Below, piece by piece: positions 25,010-33,506 of a DNA stretch of 64,000 nt. Below the pieces are notes generated by a model. It ran no database searches. It was not told where the DNA came from and saw only the letters and a list, made by a program, of their open reading frames with translations. Both the position numbers and the translations under genes were made by a program. The stretch's first letter is position 1. The number at the start of each line of letters is the position of its first letter. This DNA comes from Cryptosporangium aurantiacum (GTDB taxonomy: Bacteria; Actinomycetota; Actinomycetes; Mycobacteriales; Cryptosporangiaceae). The DNA is taken from NCBI RefSeq assembly GCF_900143005.1, contig NZ_FRCS01000026.1, positions 1 through 64,000 of the forward strand. Reading direction: 5' to 3'.

Positions 25010-25777
25010 ATGGACAACACGTCCCCCGCCCCGCTGGCCGACCTCAACGCCGAGTTGTTCTCGCTCCTGGCCGGGTCTCCAGGCATGGGTGAGTTCTTGG
25101 AGCACGTCGTCGTGCTCGCGTCGGACGTCGTCGATCCGGCGGCGGCCTGCGGCCTGACCGCTCACCGCGACGGTCAGCCGTTCACCGCGGCCACGAGTGC
25201 GGAGCTGGCCGCCCGGGTCGATGAAATTCAGTACGACGCCGACCAGGGACCGTGCCTGGAAGCGCTGCACACCGGCCGGGCCGTCTGGGTCGATGACCTG
25301 TCCGTCGACGTACGCTGGCCCCGCTACCGGATGCCCGCCCTCGCCGCAGGCGTCGCCAGCTCACTATCGCTGCCCTTGCGCGTCGACGGCCACACCGTCG
25401 CGGCGTTGAATCTCTATTCGGTTCAGGCCCGCGCTTTCACCTCACCCGCGCGGCAGTTCGCGGAGGCGTACGCGGCTCAGTGCGCCGCCGCCCTCACGCT
25501 CGCTCTGCGTCACGCCTCGCAAGCCCAGGTCGAGGAGCAGTTGAACGCCGCGCTGGCCTCCCGCAGCGTCATCGACCAAGCCCTCGGCATCCTCATGGGC
25601 CAGCAGCTGTGCACCCCTACGAGAGCGTTCCAACTGCTGAGGGAGGCCTCTCAGCACCGCAACCGAAAACTCCGTGACGTTGCGGCCGACGTCATCACGC
25701 GAGTCACCGGGCAGCCTCCGCAGGAGCCATCGGTGTCCCGCGCGACGCCGAGCGAATTTGTGCGCTACGGCAGCTGA
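25010..25777 (+). CDS. GAF-ANTAR RNA-binding antiterminator regulator (1 of 3)
   Basis: The protein has 255 residues from ATG 25010 (AGGAAG site); the open frame to 24800 crosses the palindrome and is rejected. Residues ~20-165 are a GAF domain (EIQYDADQGPCLEALHTG, SSLSLPLRVDGHTVAALNLYS). Residues ~175-235 are an ANTAR domain (QLNAALASRSVIDQALGILMGQ, FQLLREASQHRNRKLRDVA). ANTAR domains bind two-hairpin RNA motifs and prevent termination. The GAF domain has no assigned ligand. Confidence 0.92.
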   Translation: MDNTSPAPLADLNAELFSLLAGSPGMGEFLEHVVVLASDVVDPAAACGLTAHRDGQPFTAATSAELAARVDEIQYDADQGPCLEALHTGRAVWVDDLSVDVRWPRYRMPALAAGVASSLSLPLRVDGHTVAALNLYSVQARAFTSPARQFAEAYAAQCAAALTLALRHASQAQVEEQLNAALASRSVIDQALGILMGQQLCTPTRAFQLLREASQHRNRKLRDVAADVITRVTGQPPQEPSVSRATPSEFVRYGS

Positions 25778-25959
25778 ACGACGTCCCGGCCGAGCGTGGG
25801 GCGGCGGGCCGTTTTCGAGGAACTCGCTCCGAATCCGGTTTTGCCGGTCAGACCGGACTACTCTGGATGTACCGAGGTCATTTCGAGCGTTGGCAGCTTG
25901 GTCGACGTCGTCCTGGGCGAATCGCAACCGCCGGCCACCGCCGGGGACAGGTCGATGTC

Positions 25960-26343
25960 ATGACGCCACTCCCGCCGGTCGTCACCCCGCTGCGGCGTCG
26001 GCCGGGGCGCATCACGGCCACCGTCGACGAACGCGGCCCTCGGAAGCACGCCGGTGCAACGGGTGGCACCGTGCGGGCGCTGACCGCGGCGCTGGCACCG
26101 CACCTGTCCACGGCCGATCCCGAGCTGCACGGTCTGGCAGCCACTCTGCTCACCGCGCAACAGGACTACGCGCTGAGCGTGTCGGACACGCCCGGCGCCA
26201 CACGGGACGAGGTGCGCCACCGGTATTTCGAAGCGGCGCGCGACTACTGCGAGGCGTTGGAGCGCCGCGGACTCGCGCTGCCGCCCGGCCTGTTAGAAGC
26301 CGAGCACTGGCTCGCTGATCGGGTGGATCCCGCGGACGACTAG
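25960..26343 (+). CDS. Hypothetical protein, helical
   Basis: The protein has 127 residues from ATG 25960 with a moderate GGACAGG site; the frame is open back to 25867. After a basic Pro-rich start it is helical (VRALTAALAPHLSTAD, RHRYFEAARDYCEALERRGL, WLADRVDPADD). It lies 39 bases before the DUF5994 gene and is probably co-transcribed. No family recognised. Confidence 0.6.
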   Translation: MTPLPPVVTPLRRRPGRITATVDERGPRKHAGATGGTVRALTAALAPHLSTADPELHGLAATLLTAQQDYALSVSDTPGATRDEVRHRYFEAARDYCEALERRGLALPPGLLEAEHWLADRVDPADD

Positions 26344-26382
26344 GGGACCGGACGCTGACCTTGCGCCGGATCGGAGGTTTTC

Positions 26383-26826
26383 ATGGCTGCTGATGCCGTG
26401 CCTGACGAGGGCCGGGTACGCCTGGTGCTCAGCGAGCAACGTGCCGGGGAAAGCGTTCTCGACGGTGCGTGGTGGCCCCGCACCCGCCATCCGCTGGTCG
26501 AATTCCCGCTGTTGATGGCTGAAGTGGTCACGGTCATCGGTGAGGTGGAGCGCATGTCGCTCAGCGGATCCGGATGGCTCACCACCCCGCGGGCGGTGCC
26601 ATTCGACCGGCACCGGGTCGAGATCTGCTGGTTCAGCCCCAACGACCAGCACGAAGTCGTCGTTCTGGGGAAGAACGACCTCGTCCTGGAACTCCTGGTC
26701 ATCCCGCCCGCCACGGCGCCGATCGCCGCTCTGGCAGCGATGGCCGCCGCCAGCCGCGGCACCAGCGCAACCCGTGGCTCACAGGTGCTCGCCAACCATG
26801 GAGTGCTGCACAGCGGCACGGGGTGA
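26383..26826 (+). CDS. DUF5994 family protein
   Basis: The protein has 147 residues with a GGAGG site 7 bases before ATG 26383. VLDGAWWPRTRHPLVEFPLLM, ERMSLSGSGW, the RHRVEICWF strand and LLVIPPATAP match the conserved layout of DUF5994, a small actinobacterial family often near ANTAR or stress genes. No biochemical role is known. It converges with the nitroreductase. Confidence 0.75.
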   Translation: MAADAVPDEGRVRLVLSEQRAGESVLDGAWWPRTRHPLVEFPLLMAEVVTVIGEVERMSLSGSGWLTTPRAVPFDRHRVEICWFSPNDQHEVVVLGKNDLVLELLVIPPATAPIAALAAMAAASRGTSATRGSQVLANHGVLHSGTG

Positions 26827-26849
26827 TCGGTGGCTCCGCCGTACGTGCG

Positions 26850-27863
26850 CTAGCACCGGCCGCGATCGACGGGGGTGAGATCCTCGGCCGCTCGGCGTGG
26901 CGCGGGAGGAGTCGGCTGGTCAGCGACGGGCATCCCGATCCGCAGGACCGCATGCGCGTAGCCCCGGTTGCCGAGCAGGCTGTGCACCAGGGTCCGCGAG
27001 ATCGGTGTCTCGACGACGTCGCTCATCGGGCTGACGTCCAACTCGGCGACGGTCGCGTCCAGCAGGATCGAGCTCGTCACCTCACCGGCTGCCAGCCAGG
27101 ACGCCGGGTCATCGCCGGGGCTCCAGAGCACCAGGTAGCGGGCGCCGCCGTCCTCTCCGGGGCCCGGCAGCAGGAGATCGTGGCCCTCCGGGCAGAGCGC
27201 TCGGAGCGGTATCCGTCGTCGCGTCGAGGCCGCCACTTCCCCCTGATGGGCAGCCTGGCTCTGGCCCAGCTCGCCCGCCCGCGCGGTGAAGACGTGAAAA
27301 TCGACGAGGCACTCCGGGTCGAGTTCCGTCACGTACACACCCCAGCTCTCGGCCATACGACGGAGGCGGTCGATCGTCCCGGCCGGTACCGGCGTGGAGG
27401 AGAAGGGGTGCTGATCGGTGCGGCGTTCGGTCATGGCCCGCAGCAGTCGAGTGTCTGTTGCCGTCGGCTCGTACGTCCCGGACGGGACGATCCGGGCCAC
27501 CAGCCCCGGTTCGTCGACCGGGAATCGATCCACCGAAGCCCACTGACCGGACGCGGCGAGGGCGACCAGCGCGTGATCCAGCGCGATTCCGCAGCCGAGC
27601 GTCAGCATGCGCCCATGCGGGTCGACTGCGGTCAGCTGTCGTGTCTGATCGGCGCGCAGCTCCAGCTGATGCGAGTTGAGCTGCCAGCGCCAAGGCTCGA
27701 GCCTGAACATCGACGGCGCCCGTCCGGCGGCCTCGATCGCCTCGCGCAGGCTGCGGTCGACGGCGGCATCCGTCCGGAACTCGGGGCCCGAAGTCCTGTC
27801 TGGGCGCACGCTGTGCAGATTCATGCTGATCCCGTCTCGGCCGGCGTCAGATGTGCGTGACAT
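26850..27863 (-). CDS. Acg-like nitroreductase-family FMN-binding protein
   Basis: The protein has 337 residues from ATG 27863 (ATG 27824 also possible). Two nitroreductase-like halves are seen, with AIEAAGRAPSMFRLEPWRWQL near the N-terminus, RRTDQHPFSS in the middle and RTLVHSLLGNRGYAHAVLRIG at the end. Acg proteins bind FMN but lack normal nitroreductase activity; in mycobacteria they belong to the DosR dormancy regulon. The neighbouring GAF-ANTAR and DUF5994 genes fit a stress or low-oxygen island. Confidence 0.82.
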   Translation of the reverse strand: MSRTSDAGRDGISMNLHSVRPDRTSGPEFRTDAAVDRSLREAIEAAGRAPSMFRLEPWRWQLNSHQLELRADQTRQLTAVDPHGRMLTLGCGIALDHALVALAASGQWASVDRFPVDEPGLVARIVPSGTYEPTATDTRLLRAMTERRTDQHPFSSTPVPAGTIDRLRRMAESWGVYVTELDPECLVDFHVFTARAGELGQSQAAHQGEVAASTRRRIPLRALCPEGHDLLLPGPGEDGGARYLVLWSPGDDPASWLAAGEVTSSILLDATVAELDVSPMSDVVETPISRTLVHSLLGNRGYAHAVLRIGMPVADQPTPPAPRRAAEDLTPVDRGRC

Positions 27864-28234
27864 ACGGGTGCTCGGTCGGAAGGAGTGGCCCGGCGCTCCG
27901 GCGTCCGCATGAGGATCAGAAGGCGCAGCCGACGTCGTCGGCGGGCAGCCATGAGGTCAGGGGCGATCAACATCGGTCAGACCGACGGATCGCGGATGGG
28001 CGTCGTCGTGGTCGACATAGGGCTCCAAGCGGAGATCCCTGAGAAGGCCGGCTCTGAGCGGTGGTGCTCGCGGGGCGCGGCTGACTGCGCGGCGGTCCCG
28101 TCCCGGATCGGCTGACGGCTCAGCTGCTTCACCGTACCGCAACGTCCCAGTTCGCGGGGTACCTGTGTGTCGTGAGCCGGTCCTCGAGGTGCGGGATACT
28201 TCGGTCGACTCGACGCGGCGATCCGGAGGCTCCG
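27864..28234. other. 371-base divergent promoter region
   Basis: It lies between the divergent nitroreductase and the second GAF-ANTAR gene. No supported gene is seen in any frame. It should hold both promoters; no clear palindrome or consensus promoter was found. Confidence 0.5.
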
Positions 28235-28969
28235 ATGGAGGACGACGATCTCGCCGCCGGCCTGGCCGGATTGGCCGGGTTGCTGACCGACCATCGCATG
28301 CTCTCGGAGACGCTGACCGAGATCGCCGGATTCGCGGTGCGGGCGATCCCCGGCGCGGAAGGCGCCGGGTTGACCGTGCTGGAGGACGATCGCCCGCAGA
28401 CCGTCGTGGCGACCGCGACCTTCGTCCGGGCGGTCGACGACGTGCAGCAGGCGGTCGGTGAGGGTCCGGCCGTACTGGCCGTCCGAACACGACAGACGCA
28501 GACGTCGGGCTCACTGGGCGGGGAGCGGCGCTGGCCCCGGTTCGGCCCGCGCGCCGGGCGGATAGGGGTGCACAGCGTCCTGTCGTTGCCGTTACTCGTT
28601 CCCGAACAGGTGGTGGGTGCCCTGACCGTGTACGCCCACGGCAAGGACGCGTTCACCCTCGACGCGGTTCGGCTGGGCGAGATGTTCGCCCGGCCGGCAG
28701 CGGTGGCGGTCCGCAACGCTCAGGCGTTGGCCGGCTCACAGCGGCTGGCCGCCCAGCTCGGGGAGGCGTTGACCAGCCGGGCGGTCATCGACCAGGCGTT
28801 GGGGATCATCATGAGTCGCACCGGCGCCGGGCCCGAGGAAGCCTTCGAACGGTTGCGGACGATGAGCCAGTCCCAGCACAAGAAGGTGGCCGCGGTGGCG
28901 CGGACGCTGGTCGAGGAGGCCATCGGTCGCGCCCGCGCCCGGCGACCGGACGACCACCCCCGAGGCTGA
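28235..28969 (+). CDS. GAF-ANTAR regulator (2 of 3)
   Basis: The protein has 244 residues; CGGAGG precedes ATG 28235. Residues ~15-165 form a GAF domain (LTEIAGFAVRAIPGAEGAGL, HSVLSLPLLVPEQVVGALTVYA). Residues ~170-230 form ANTAR (QLGEALTSRAVIDQALGIIMS, RLRTMSQSQHKKVAAVARTLVEEA). Paralogous to 25010-25777 and 29184-29912 but clearly diverged from both. Confidence 0.92.
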   Translation: MEDDDLAAGLAGLAGLLTDHRMLSETLTEIAGFAVRAIPGAEGAGLTVLEDDRPQTVVATATFVRAVDDVQQAVGEGPAVLAVRTRQTQTSGSLGGERRWPRFGPRAGRIGVHSVLSLPLLVPEQVVGALTVYAHGKDAFTLDAVRLGEMFARPAAVAVRNAQALAGSQRLAAQLGEALTSRAVIDQALGIIMSRTGAGPEEAFERLRTMSQSQHKKVAAVARTLVEEAIGRARARRPDDHPRG

Positions 28970-29183
28970 CCGTCTCCAGCGAGTCGTCGTTCGGCGCTGC
29001 GGGGCAGCGCCGACGCCTCGCACGGGGTACGGTCATTCGGCTCCCCAGACCCCGGAGCGTGTCGAAGACCGCCATTGCCCGTAGGCCACTGTCCAGTCGT
29101 CGGTGTGTCTGGGCAAACGCTCGCCTCGATGAGGCTTCGCGGGTGTAGCTCGCCAGGGCGGGTTCCATGGGAGGCAGCAGTAC

Positions 29184-29912
29184 ATGCACGACAGCTCCAC
29201 AGACAGATCGACTCCGGCGCGAGCCTTCGCCGAACTCGGGCGGACCCCGGTTGTCGACCCTCCCCTCGGCGACACCCTGAGGAAGATCGCCCTTCTCACC
29301 TGCCAGACGATCGCCGCCGCCGACGCGGTATCCATCACCGAGGTGGACCGCAACCACGCCACCACCGTCGCCCACACCGGTTCGCGGGCCCTGATGCTCG
29401 ACCAGAGCCAGTACCGGGTGGGGTGCGGGCCGTGCATGGATGCCGCCCGCGGCGGACAGATCGTGACGATCAACGACATGGCCGTCGAGACCCGATGGCC
29501 CGGTTACACGCCCAAGGCCCTCGCCCAGGGGATACAGAGTTCGCTGTCGATACCTCTTCCCGTGCAGCACCGAACCATCGGAAGCCTCACTCTTTACGCC
29601 TCCCGTCCCACCGCCTTCGACGAGCAGGCCGTCGAACTGGCCCTCGCGTTCGCCGGTTACGCGGCGATCGCGATCGCGAACGCCTTCCGCCCCACTTCCA
29701 CACCTCAATTGATCGACGACATGCGTGCGGTCATGCAGTCCCGCGCGATCGTCGACCAAGCGCTGGGCGTCCTGATCGGCCAACACGGTGGAACCGCGGA
29801 GGAGGCGCTCGGAGACCTGACGCGGATGTCCCAGGAGGCTCACCGATCCTTGCGCGACACGGCCGAGGAACTGGTCCTGGGCGTGCAGCGCCCCACCGCA
29901 CCGTCGATGTGA
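29184..29912 (+). CDS. GAF-ANTAR regulator (3 of 3)
   Basis: The protein has 242 residues with GGGAGG before ATG 29184. Its GAF domain includes YRVGCGPCMDAARGGQIVTI and SSLSIPLPVQHRTIGSLTLYA. Its ANTAR domain includes RAVMQSRAIVDQALGVLIGQ and LTRMSQEAHRSLRDTAEELV. The 213-base gap before it has no gene and could carry an ANTAR-responsive leader; none was recognised by eye. Confidence 0.92.
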   Translation: MHDSSTDRSTPARAFAELGRTPVVDPPLGDTLRKIALLTCQTIAAADAVSITEVDRNHATTVAHTGSRALMLDQSQYRVGCGPCMDAARGGQIVTINDMAVETRWPGYTPKALAQGIQSSLSIPLPVQHRTIGSLTLYASRPTAFDEQAVELALAFAGYAAIAIANAFRPTSTPQLIDDMRAVMQSRAIVDQALGVLIGQHGGTAEEALGDLTRMSQEAHRSLRDTAEELVLGVQRPTAPSM

Positions 29913-29937
29913 CCCTCACGTCCCCGGCGCGTGCGGA

Positions 29938-30284
29938 CTAGCCGACCGGTTCGGATTCCACCTCGATCGGCACCGGGATCTCGGCGTCCACCTCGAACGA
30001 CGCGCGGACGGTGTCGGATCACGTTCCTCGGCCCAGAGAACCTGAGCGGCCGGGCGCCGTCCGACCCGGGTGATCTCGTCGGAGAAGCTGCCGATCCGGA
30101 ACGCCACGCGGGGCTCGGCGACGAACGTGCCGCGGGGCGGGCGCCGGTAGACGTAACCCTCGTTCTCCAGCAGCGAGAGCGCGTGGCGGGCGGTACCCCG
30201 ATGGAGGAACCGTGCACCTCCACCCTCGCCGACTAGGCCCACATCGGAGCCAACCAAGCCGCCCAGCTCACCAGCGGGCCTCAC
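29938..30284 (-). pseudogene. Broken GntR-family regulator
   Basis: One frame reads RGTARHALSLLENEGYVYRR then PRGTFVAEPRVAFRIG, the second half of a GntR winged helix. After VLWAEERDP the sense continues only in the next frame (VRASFEVDAEIPVPIEVESE, then TAG at 29940-29938). The N-terminal helix is also unrecognisable. The gene therefore has at least one frameshift and lacks an intact start. Confidence 0.7.
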
Positions 30285-30300
30285 GCGCTCAAAGCGTGAG
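30280..30300. terminator. Short hairpin at the mraY stop
   Basis: CTCACGC (30280-30286) and GCGTGAG (30294-30300) pair across a 7-base loop that contains the mraY stop codon. This is a plausible but short terminator. Confidence 0.35.
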
Positions 30301-31359
30301 TGTGTCGAGATAGTCGGCGACGAAGATGCTCAGGCCCGCGGCGACGAAGACCCCGGAGATGATCCAGAAACGCACCACGATCGTGGTCTCCTGCCACCCG
30401 ACCAGCTCGAAGTGGTGCTGCAGCGGCGCCATCCGGAACACCCGCCGACCGGTGCTGCGGAACGAGATGATCTGGATGACGACCGACATCGTGACGATCA
30501 CGAACAGCCCACCGAGGATCAGCAGCAGCAACGTCGTCCGGGTGGTCAGCGCCAGGCCCGCGATCAGGCCACCGATTCCCAGCGCACCGGTGTCGCCCAT
30601 GAACAGCCGGGCGGGCGGCGCGTTCCACCAGAGAAACCCGGCCAGCGCACCAGCCGCCGCTGCCGCGAGCACCGCCGCATCGAGCGGGTCGCGAACCGTA
30701 TAGCAGTTCGGGCCGGCGACTTCGCCGCAGATGTGCCGGTACTGCCACAACCCGATCAGGATGTAGCCGGAGAGCACCATGATCGACGGTCCCGTCGCCA
30801 GGCCGTCCAGACCGTCGGTGAGGTTGACGCCGTTGGCCGCGGCGATGACGACGAACGCGAAGAACAGCGCCGCCCCCACCTGGGTCAGGTGTGCCCAGCT
30901 GACATCCCGGGTGAAGGAGAGCTTTTCGGACGCGATCGTGTAGCCGTTCTCATCCGGCAGATTCAGCGCGAGGAACGCGAACCCGGCCGCGACCACGGCC
31001 TGGCCGATCAGTTTGCCCCGCTTGTTCAGGCCGAGGCTGCGCTTCCTCCGGATCTTGATGAAGTCGTCGACGAAGCCGACGAGCCCCATACCGACGAACA
31101 GCCCCAGTAGCGTCACCGCGGTCGGGCTGACCCGGTGGCCACCGACCACAACGTGGATGACCACATAGGCGAGCACCGTCGCCAGGATGAAAACGATGCC
31201 GCCCATCGTGGGGGTTCCACGCTTGGACCAGTGACGCTTCGGACCCTCCTCCCGGATCTCCTGGCCGAACTTCAGCCGGTGGAGATGACCGATGGCGATC
31301 GGAGTACCGAAGATCGAGGCGACGAAGGCCACGAACGCCGCGGCCAGAACACTCCTCAC
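30289..31359 (-). CDS. mraY: Phospho-N-acetylmuramoyl-pentapeptide-transferase, stand-alone copy
   Basis: The protein is full length at 356 residues, from GTG 31359, with ten membrane segments. MraY signatures are present: [19 protein letters not shown] (paired Asp), [13 protein letters not shown] (third catalytic Asp), [12 protein letters not shown] and [13 protein letters not shown] (His cluster). It transfers phospho-MurNAc-pentapeptide to undecaprenyl phosphate, making lipid I. In actinobacteria mraY normally sits between murF and murD in the division/cell-wall cluster; here it lies between a broken GntR gene and a hydrolase. It is probably a second copy, possibly a target duplication against an MraY inhibitor, but the window cannot show whether another copy exists. 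Confidence 0.93.
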   Translation of the reverse strand: MRSVLAAAFVAFVASIFGTPIAIGHLHRLKFGQEIREEGPKRHWSKRGTPTMGGIVFILATVLAYVVIHVVVGGHRVSPTAVTLLGLFVGMGLVGFVDDFIKIRRKRSLGLNKRGKLIGQAVVAAGFAFLALNLPDENGYTIASEKLSFTRDVSWAHLTQVGAALFFAFVVIAAANGVNLTDGLDGLATGPSIMVLSGYILIGLWQYRHICGEVAGPNCYTVRDPLDAAVLAAAAAGALAGFLWWNAPPARLFMGDTGALGIGGLIAGLALTTRTTLLLLILGGLFVIVTMSVVIQIISFRSTGRRVFRMAPLQHHFELVGWQETTIVVRFWIISGVFVAAGLSIFVADYLDTLTL

Positions 31360-31478
31360 GCGGGGCCGACCCCGGCCGGCGCCGGCTGCTCGGTGAGCAG
31401 CCGCACCACGCCATCCACATCCGGCACGAGCACCGACTCCTCTACCGCAGGACTCAGCGCGAGAATACGGTCACCCAC
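31356..31478 (-). pseudogene. Possible murF 3' end fragment upstream of mraY
   Basis: The frame ending at 31356 overlaps the mraY start as GTGA, the arrangement murF and mraY usually share. Its last residues include [18 protein letters not shown], which resembles the end of MurF domain 3, and codons there have strong third-position G/C. The usual GDVVLVKGSR-type ending is absent and the match is short, so this is weak. Confidence 0.2.
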
Positions 31479-31614
31479 CAAGGCAGCGGCGATGCGCCGG
31501 TGGTCACTGTCGTTGCGTGCAGAGCACAGAGCGCTGCACGGACGTACAAGACGTCGGGTGAGCGCTTTCCTACGGTCTGAATCAAGGAAGTCGCCGCGAG
31601 GTTGAGGGGAAAGC

Positions 31615-32475
31615 GTGTCCGGACTTACCACCCGTGAGCTCGAGGAGATCGAGCGCGCGAACGACGCCGGCCGGCCGGTCGTCGTCTTCATCCATGGGTT
31701 GTGGTTGCTGTCGAGCAGCTGGGACCGCTGGCGTGCTCTGTTCGAGGACGCTGGCTACGCCACCATCGCACCCGGCTGGCCGGATGACCCGGACTCCGTC
31801 CAGGAAGCCCGTGCGAACCCCGAGGTCTTCGCGCACAAGATGGTCCAGCAGGTCACTGACCATTATTTGGACGCCATCGGACGCCTGATCGGGGGTAAGC
31901 CGGCGATCGTCGGCCACTCGTTCGGTGGGCTGATCGCGCAGAAGATCGCGGGCGACGGCGCGGCGGCGGTCACCGTGGCGATCGACCCGGCACCGTTTCG
32001 CGGTGTCCTGCCGGTGCCGGTCTCGTCGCTGCGATCGAGCGCGGCGGTGATCGGCAACCCGGCGAACATCGGCCGCGCGGTCGCGCTGACCTTTGACCAG
32101 TTCCGTTACGGCTGGGCCAATGCCCTCCCGGAGGAGGAGGCCCGCGCGCTCTACGACGAGTTCCACGTCGCGGCGTCGGGCGTGCCGATCTTCCAGGCGG
32201 TCGGGGCGAACTTCAATCCTTTCACCGAGGCCAGGGTCGAAACGAAGAACCCCGAGCGTGGTCCGCTGCTGCTGATCTCCGGCGAGAAGGACCACACGAT
32301 CCCGTGGGCCGTGACCCACGCCCAGTTCAAGAAGCAGGAACGCAACCCCGGCGTCACCGAGATCGTCGAGCTGCCGGGCCGGGGCCACTCGCTCACGATC
32401 GACTCCGGCTGGCGGGAGGTGGCCGAGACCGCGCTCACGTTCGTGACCACGCACGTCCAGCACTCTTCCGTTTGA
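31615..32475 (+). CDS. Alpha/beta hydrolase
   Basis: The protein has 286 residues from GTG 31615, preceded by GAGGGGA. The motifs are VFIHGLWLLSS (oxyanion), VGHSFGGLIA (Ser nucleophile), LISGEKDHTIP (Asp) and GRGHSLTID (His), so the triad is complete. It resembles non-haem-peroxidase/esterase-type hydrolases common in soil bacteria. Substrate unknown. A strong hairpin follows at 32500. Confidence 0.88.
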   Translation: MSGLTTRELEEIERANDAGRPVVVFIHGLWLLSSSWDRWRALFEDAGYATIAPGWPDDPDSVQEARANPEVFAHKMVQQVTDHYLDAIGRLIGGKPAIVGHSFGGLIAQKIAGDGAAAVTVAIDPAPFRGVLPVPVSSLRSSAAVIGNPANIGRAVALTFDQFRYGWANALPEEEARALYDEFHVAASGVPIFQAVGANFNPFTEARVETKNPERGPLLLISGEKDHTIPWAVTHAQFKKQERNPGVTEIVELPGRGHSLTIDSGWREVAETALTFVTTHVQHSSV

Positions 32476-32499
32476 GTTCGAGTAGGTCTTAGCATTCGG

Positions 32500-32526
32500 C
32501 CGGGCAGCCGCGCGCCGGCTGCCCGG
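32500..32526 (+). terminator. Rho-independent-like hairpin after the hydrolase
   Basis: Perfect 11-base arms CCGGGCAGCCG (32500-32510) and CGGCTGCCCGG (32516-32526) with a CGCGC loop lie 25 bases after the hydrolase stop and before the AraC gene. No U-tract follows, as is usual in high-GC actinobacteria. Confidence 0.7.
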
Positions 32527-32552
32527 TCGGCACCATCATCAGGGAATCGGTC

Positions 32553-33506
32553 ATGACGCTCCTGCTGGACACCGACCGCCTCGACGCCCCGGATCGCGCC
32601 GACGCGGTCCGGCAGGCCCTGTCGATGACCTGCACCGGGACTCGGGTGGCCTTCGACGATTCCCCGCTGGGCGTTACCGCCCAGATGAACCTCTGGACGC
32701 TGGGCTCGGCTGCTCAGCTGTTCACCACGGTGAGCACCGGCCTGACGATCCAGCTGCCGAGCAAGCCATTAGCAGTACCGGCGGAGCAGCTCTCGATCAC
32801 GCTCCACGAGCACGCCGGCGGCAGGCATCTGCAGCACGGGGTTCTGCAGGAGATCGGGCCCGACGACACGACGATGATCGACATGACAGCCGCGTACCGC
32901 TGGCAGGCGATCGGTTACGGCCCGTCCCGGGCCGTCATCGTCGACGTCGACACGCTGGGGCTCACGGTCGACGACGTCCGCCGCGCCATACCGACCTTCC
33001 GGCAGAACCCGCTGCGGGCACTAGTCCACAGCCACCTGGCGCAGCTGTTCGCGCGGGCCGACGAGCTGGCGGCCTCACCAGCTGCGGCTGCGATCGGCGC
33101 CGCCACCGTCGATCTGCTCCGGGCGCTGGTTCAGGTGCCACTCGGGGGTGCACACACGCGACAGGCCCGGTACGACACGCTGCTTGCGCGGGTCACCAGC
33201 TACGTCCGAACTCACCTGCGCGAACCCGACCTGAGCCCGGCCCGGGTCGCTGCGGCCCACCACATCTCGGTGCGCCATCTGCACGCTGTCTGGTCGTCCA
33301 CCGGGTCGACGCTGGAGCAGTGGGTCATGGCCGAGCGACTGGCCGGCGCGCGCGTCGAGTTACACGCGCCGGGGCCGCACGTCCGGTCGATTGCCCAGAT
33401 CGCCCACGACTGGGGTTTCACCGACGCCAGCCACTTCAGCCGACGCTTCCGCCACGCGTACCAGGTCACGCCCGGCGACTTCCGACGGCAGGCCCGCTCC
33501 GCATGA
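32553..33506 (+). CDS. AraC-family regulator (tandem copy 1)
   Basis: The protein has 317 residues; AGGGA precedes ATG 32553. The N-terminal ~200 residues are an AraC ligand-binding-like domain. The C-terminal double HTH includes VAAAHHISVRHLHAVWSSTGSTLEQWVMAERL and IAQIAHDWGFTDASHFSRRFRHAYQVTPGDFRR. Its stop overlaps the start of a similar gene (ATGA). The two share layout and wording (for example LLDTDRLDAPDRADAVRQA against VLDTDSLPSEHRTDALRDA). Confidence 0.92.
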   Translation: MTLLLDTDRLDAPDRADAVRQALSMTCTGTRVAFDDSPLGVTAQMNLWTLGSAAQLFTTVSTGLTIQLPSKPLAVPAEQLSITLHEHAGGRHLQHGVLQEIGPDDTTMIDMTAAYRWQAIGYGPSRAVIVDVDTLGLTVDDVRRAIPTFRQNPLRALVHSHLAQLFARADELAASPAAAAIGAATVDLLRALVQVPLGGAHTRQARYDTLLARVTSYVRTHLREPDLSPARVAAAHHISVRHLHAVWSSTGSTLEQWVMAERLAGARVELHAPGPHVRSIAQIAHDWGFTDASHFSRRFRHAYQVTPGDFRRQARSA

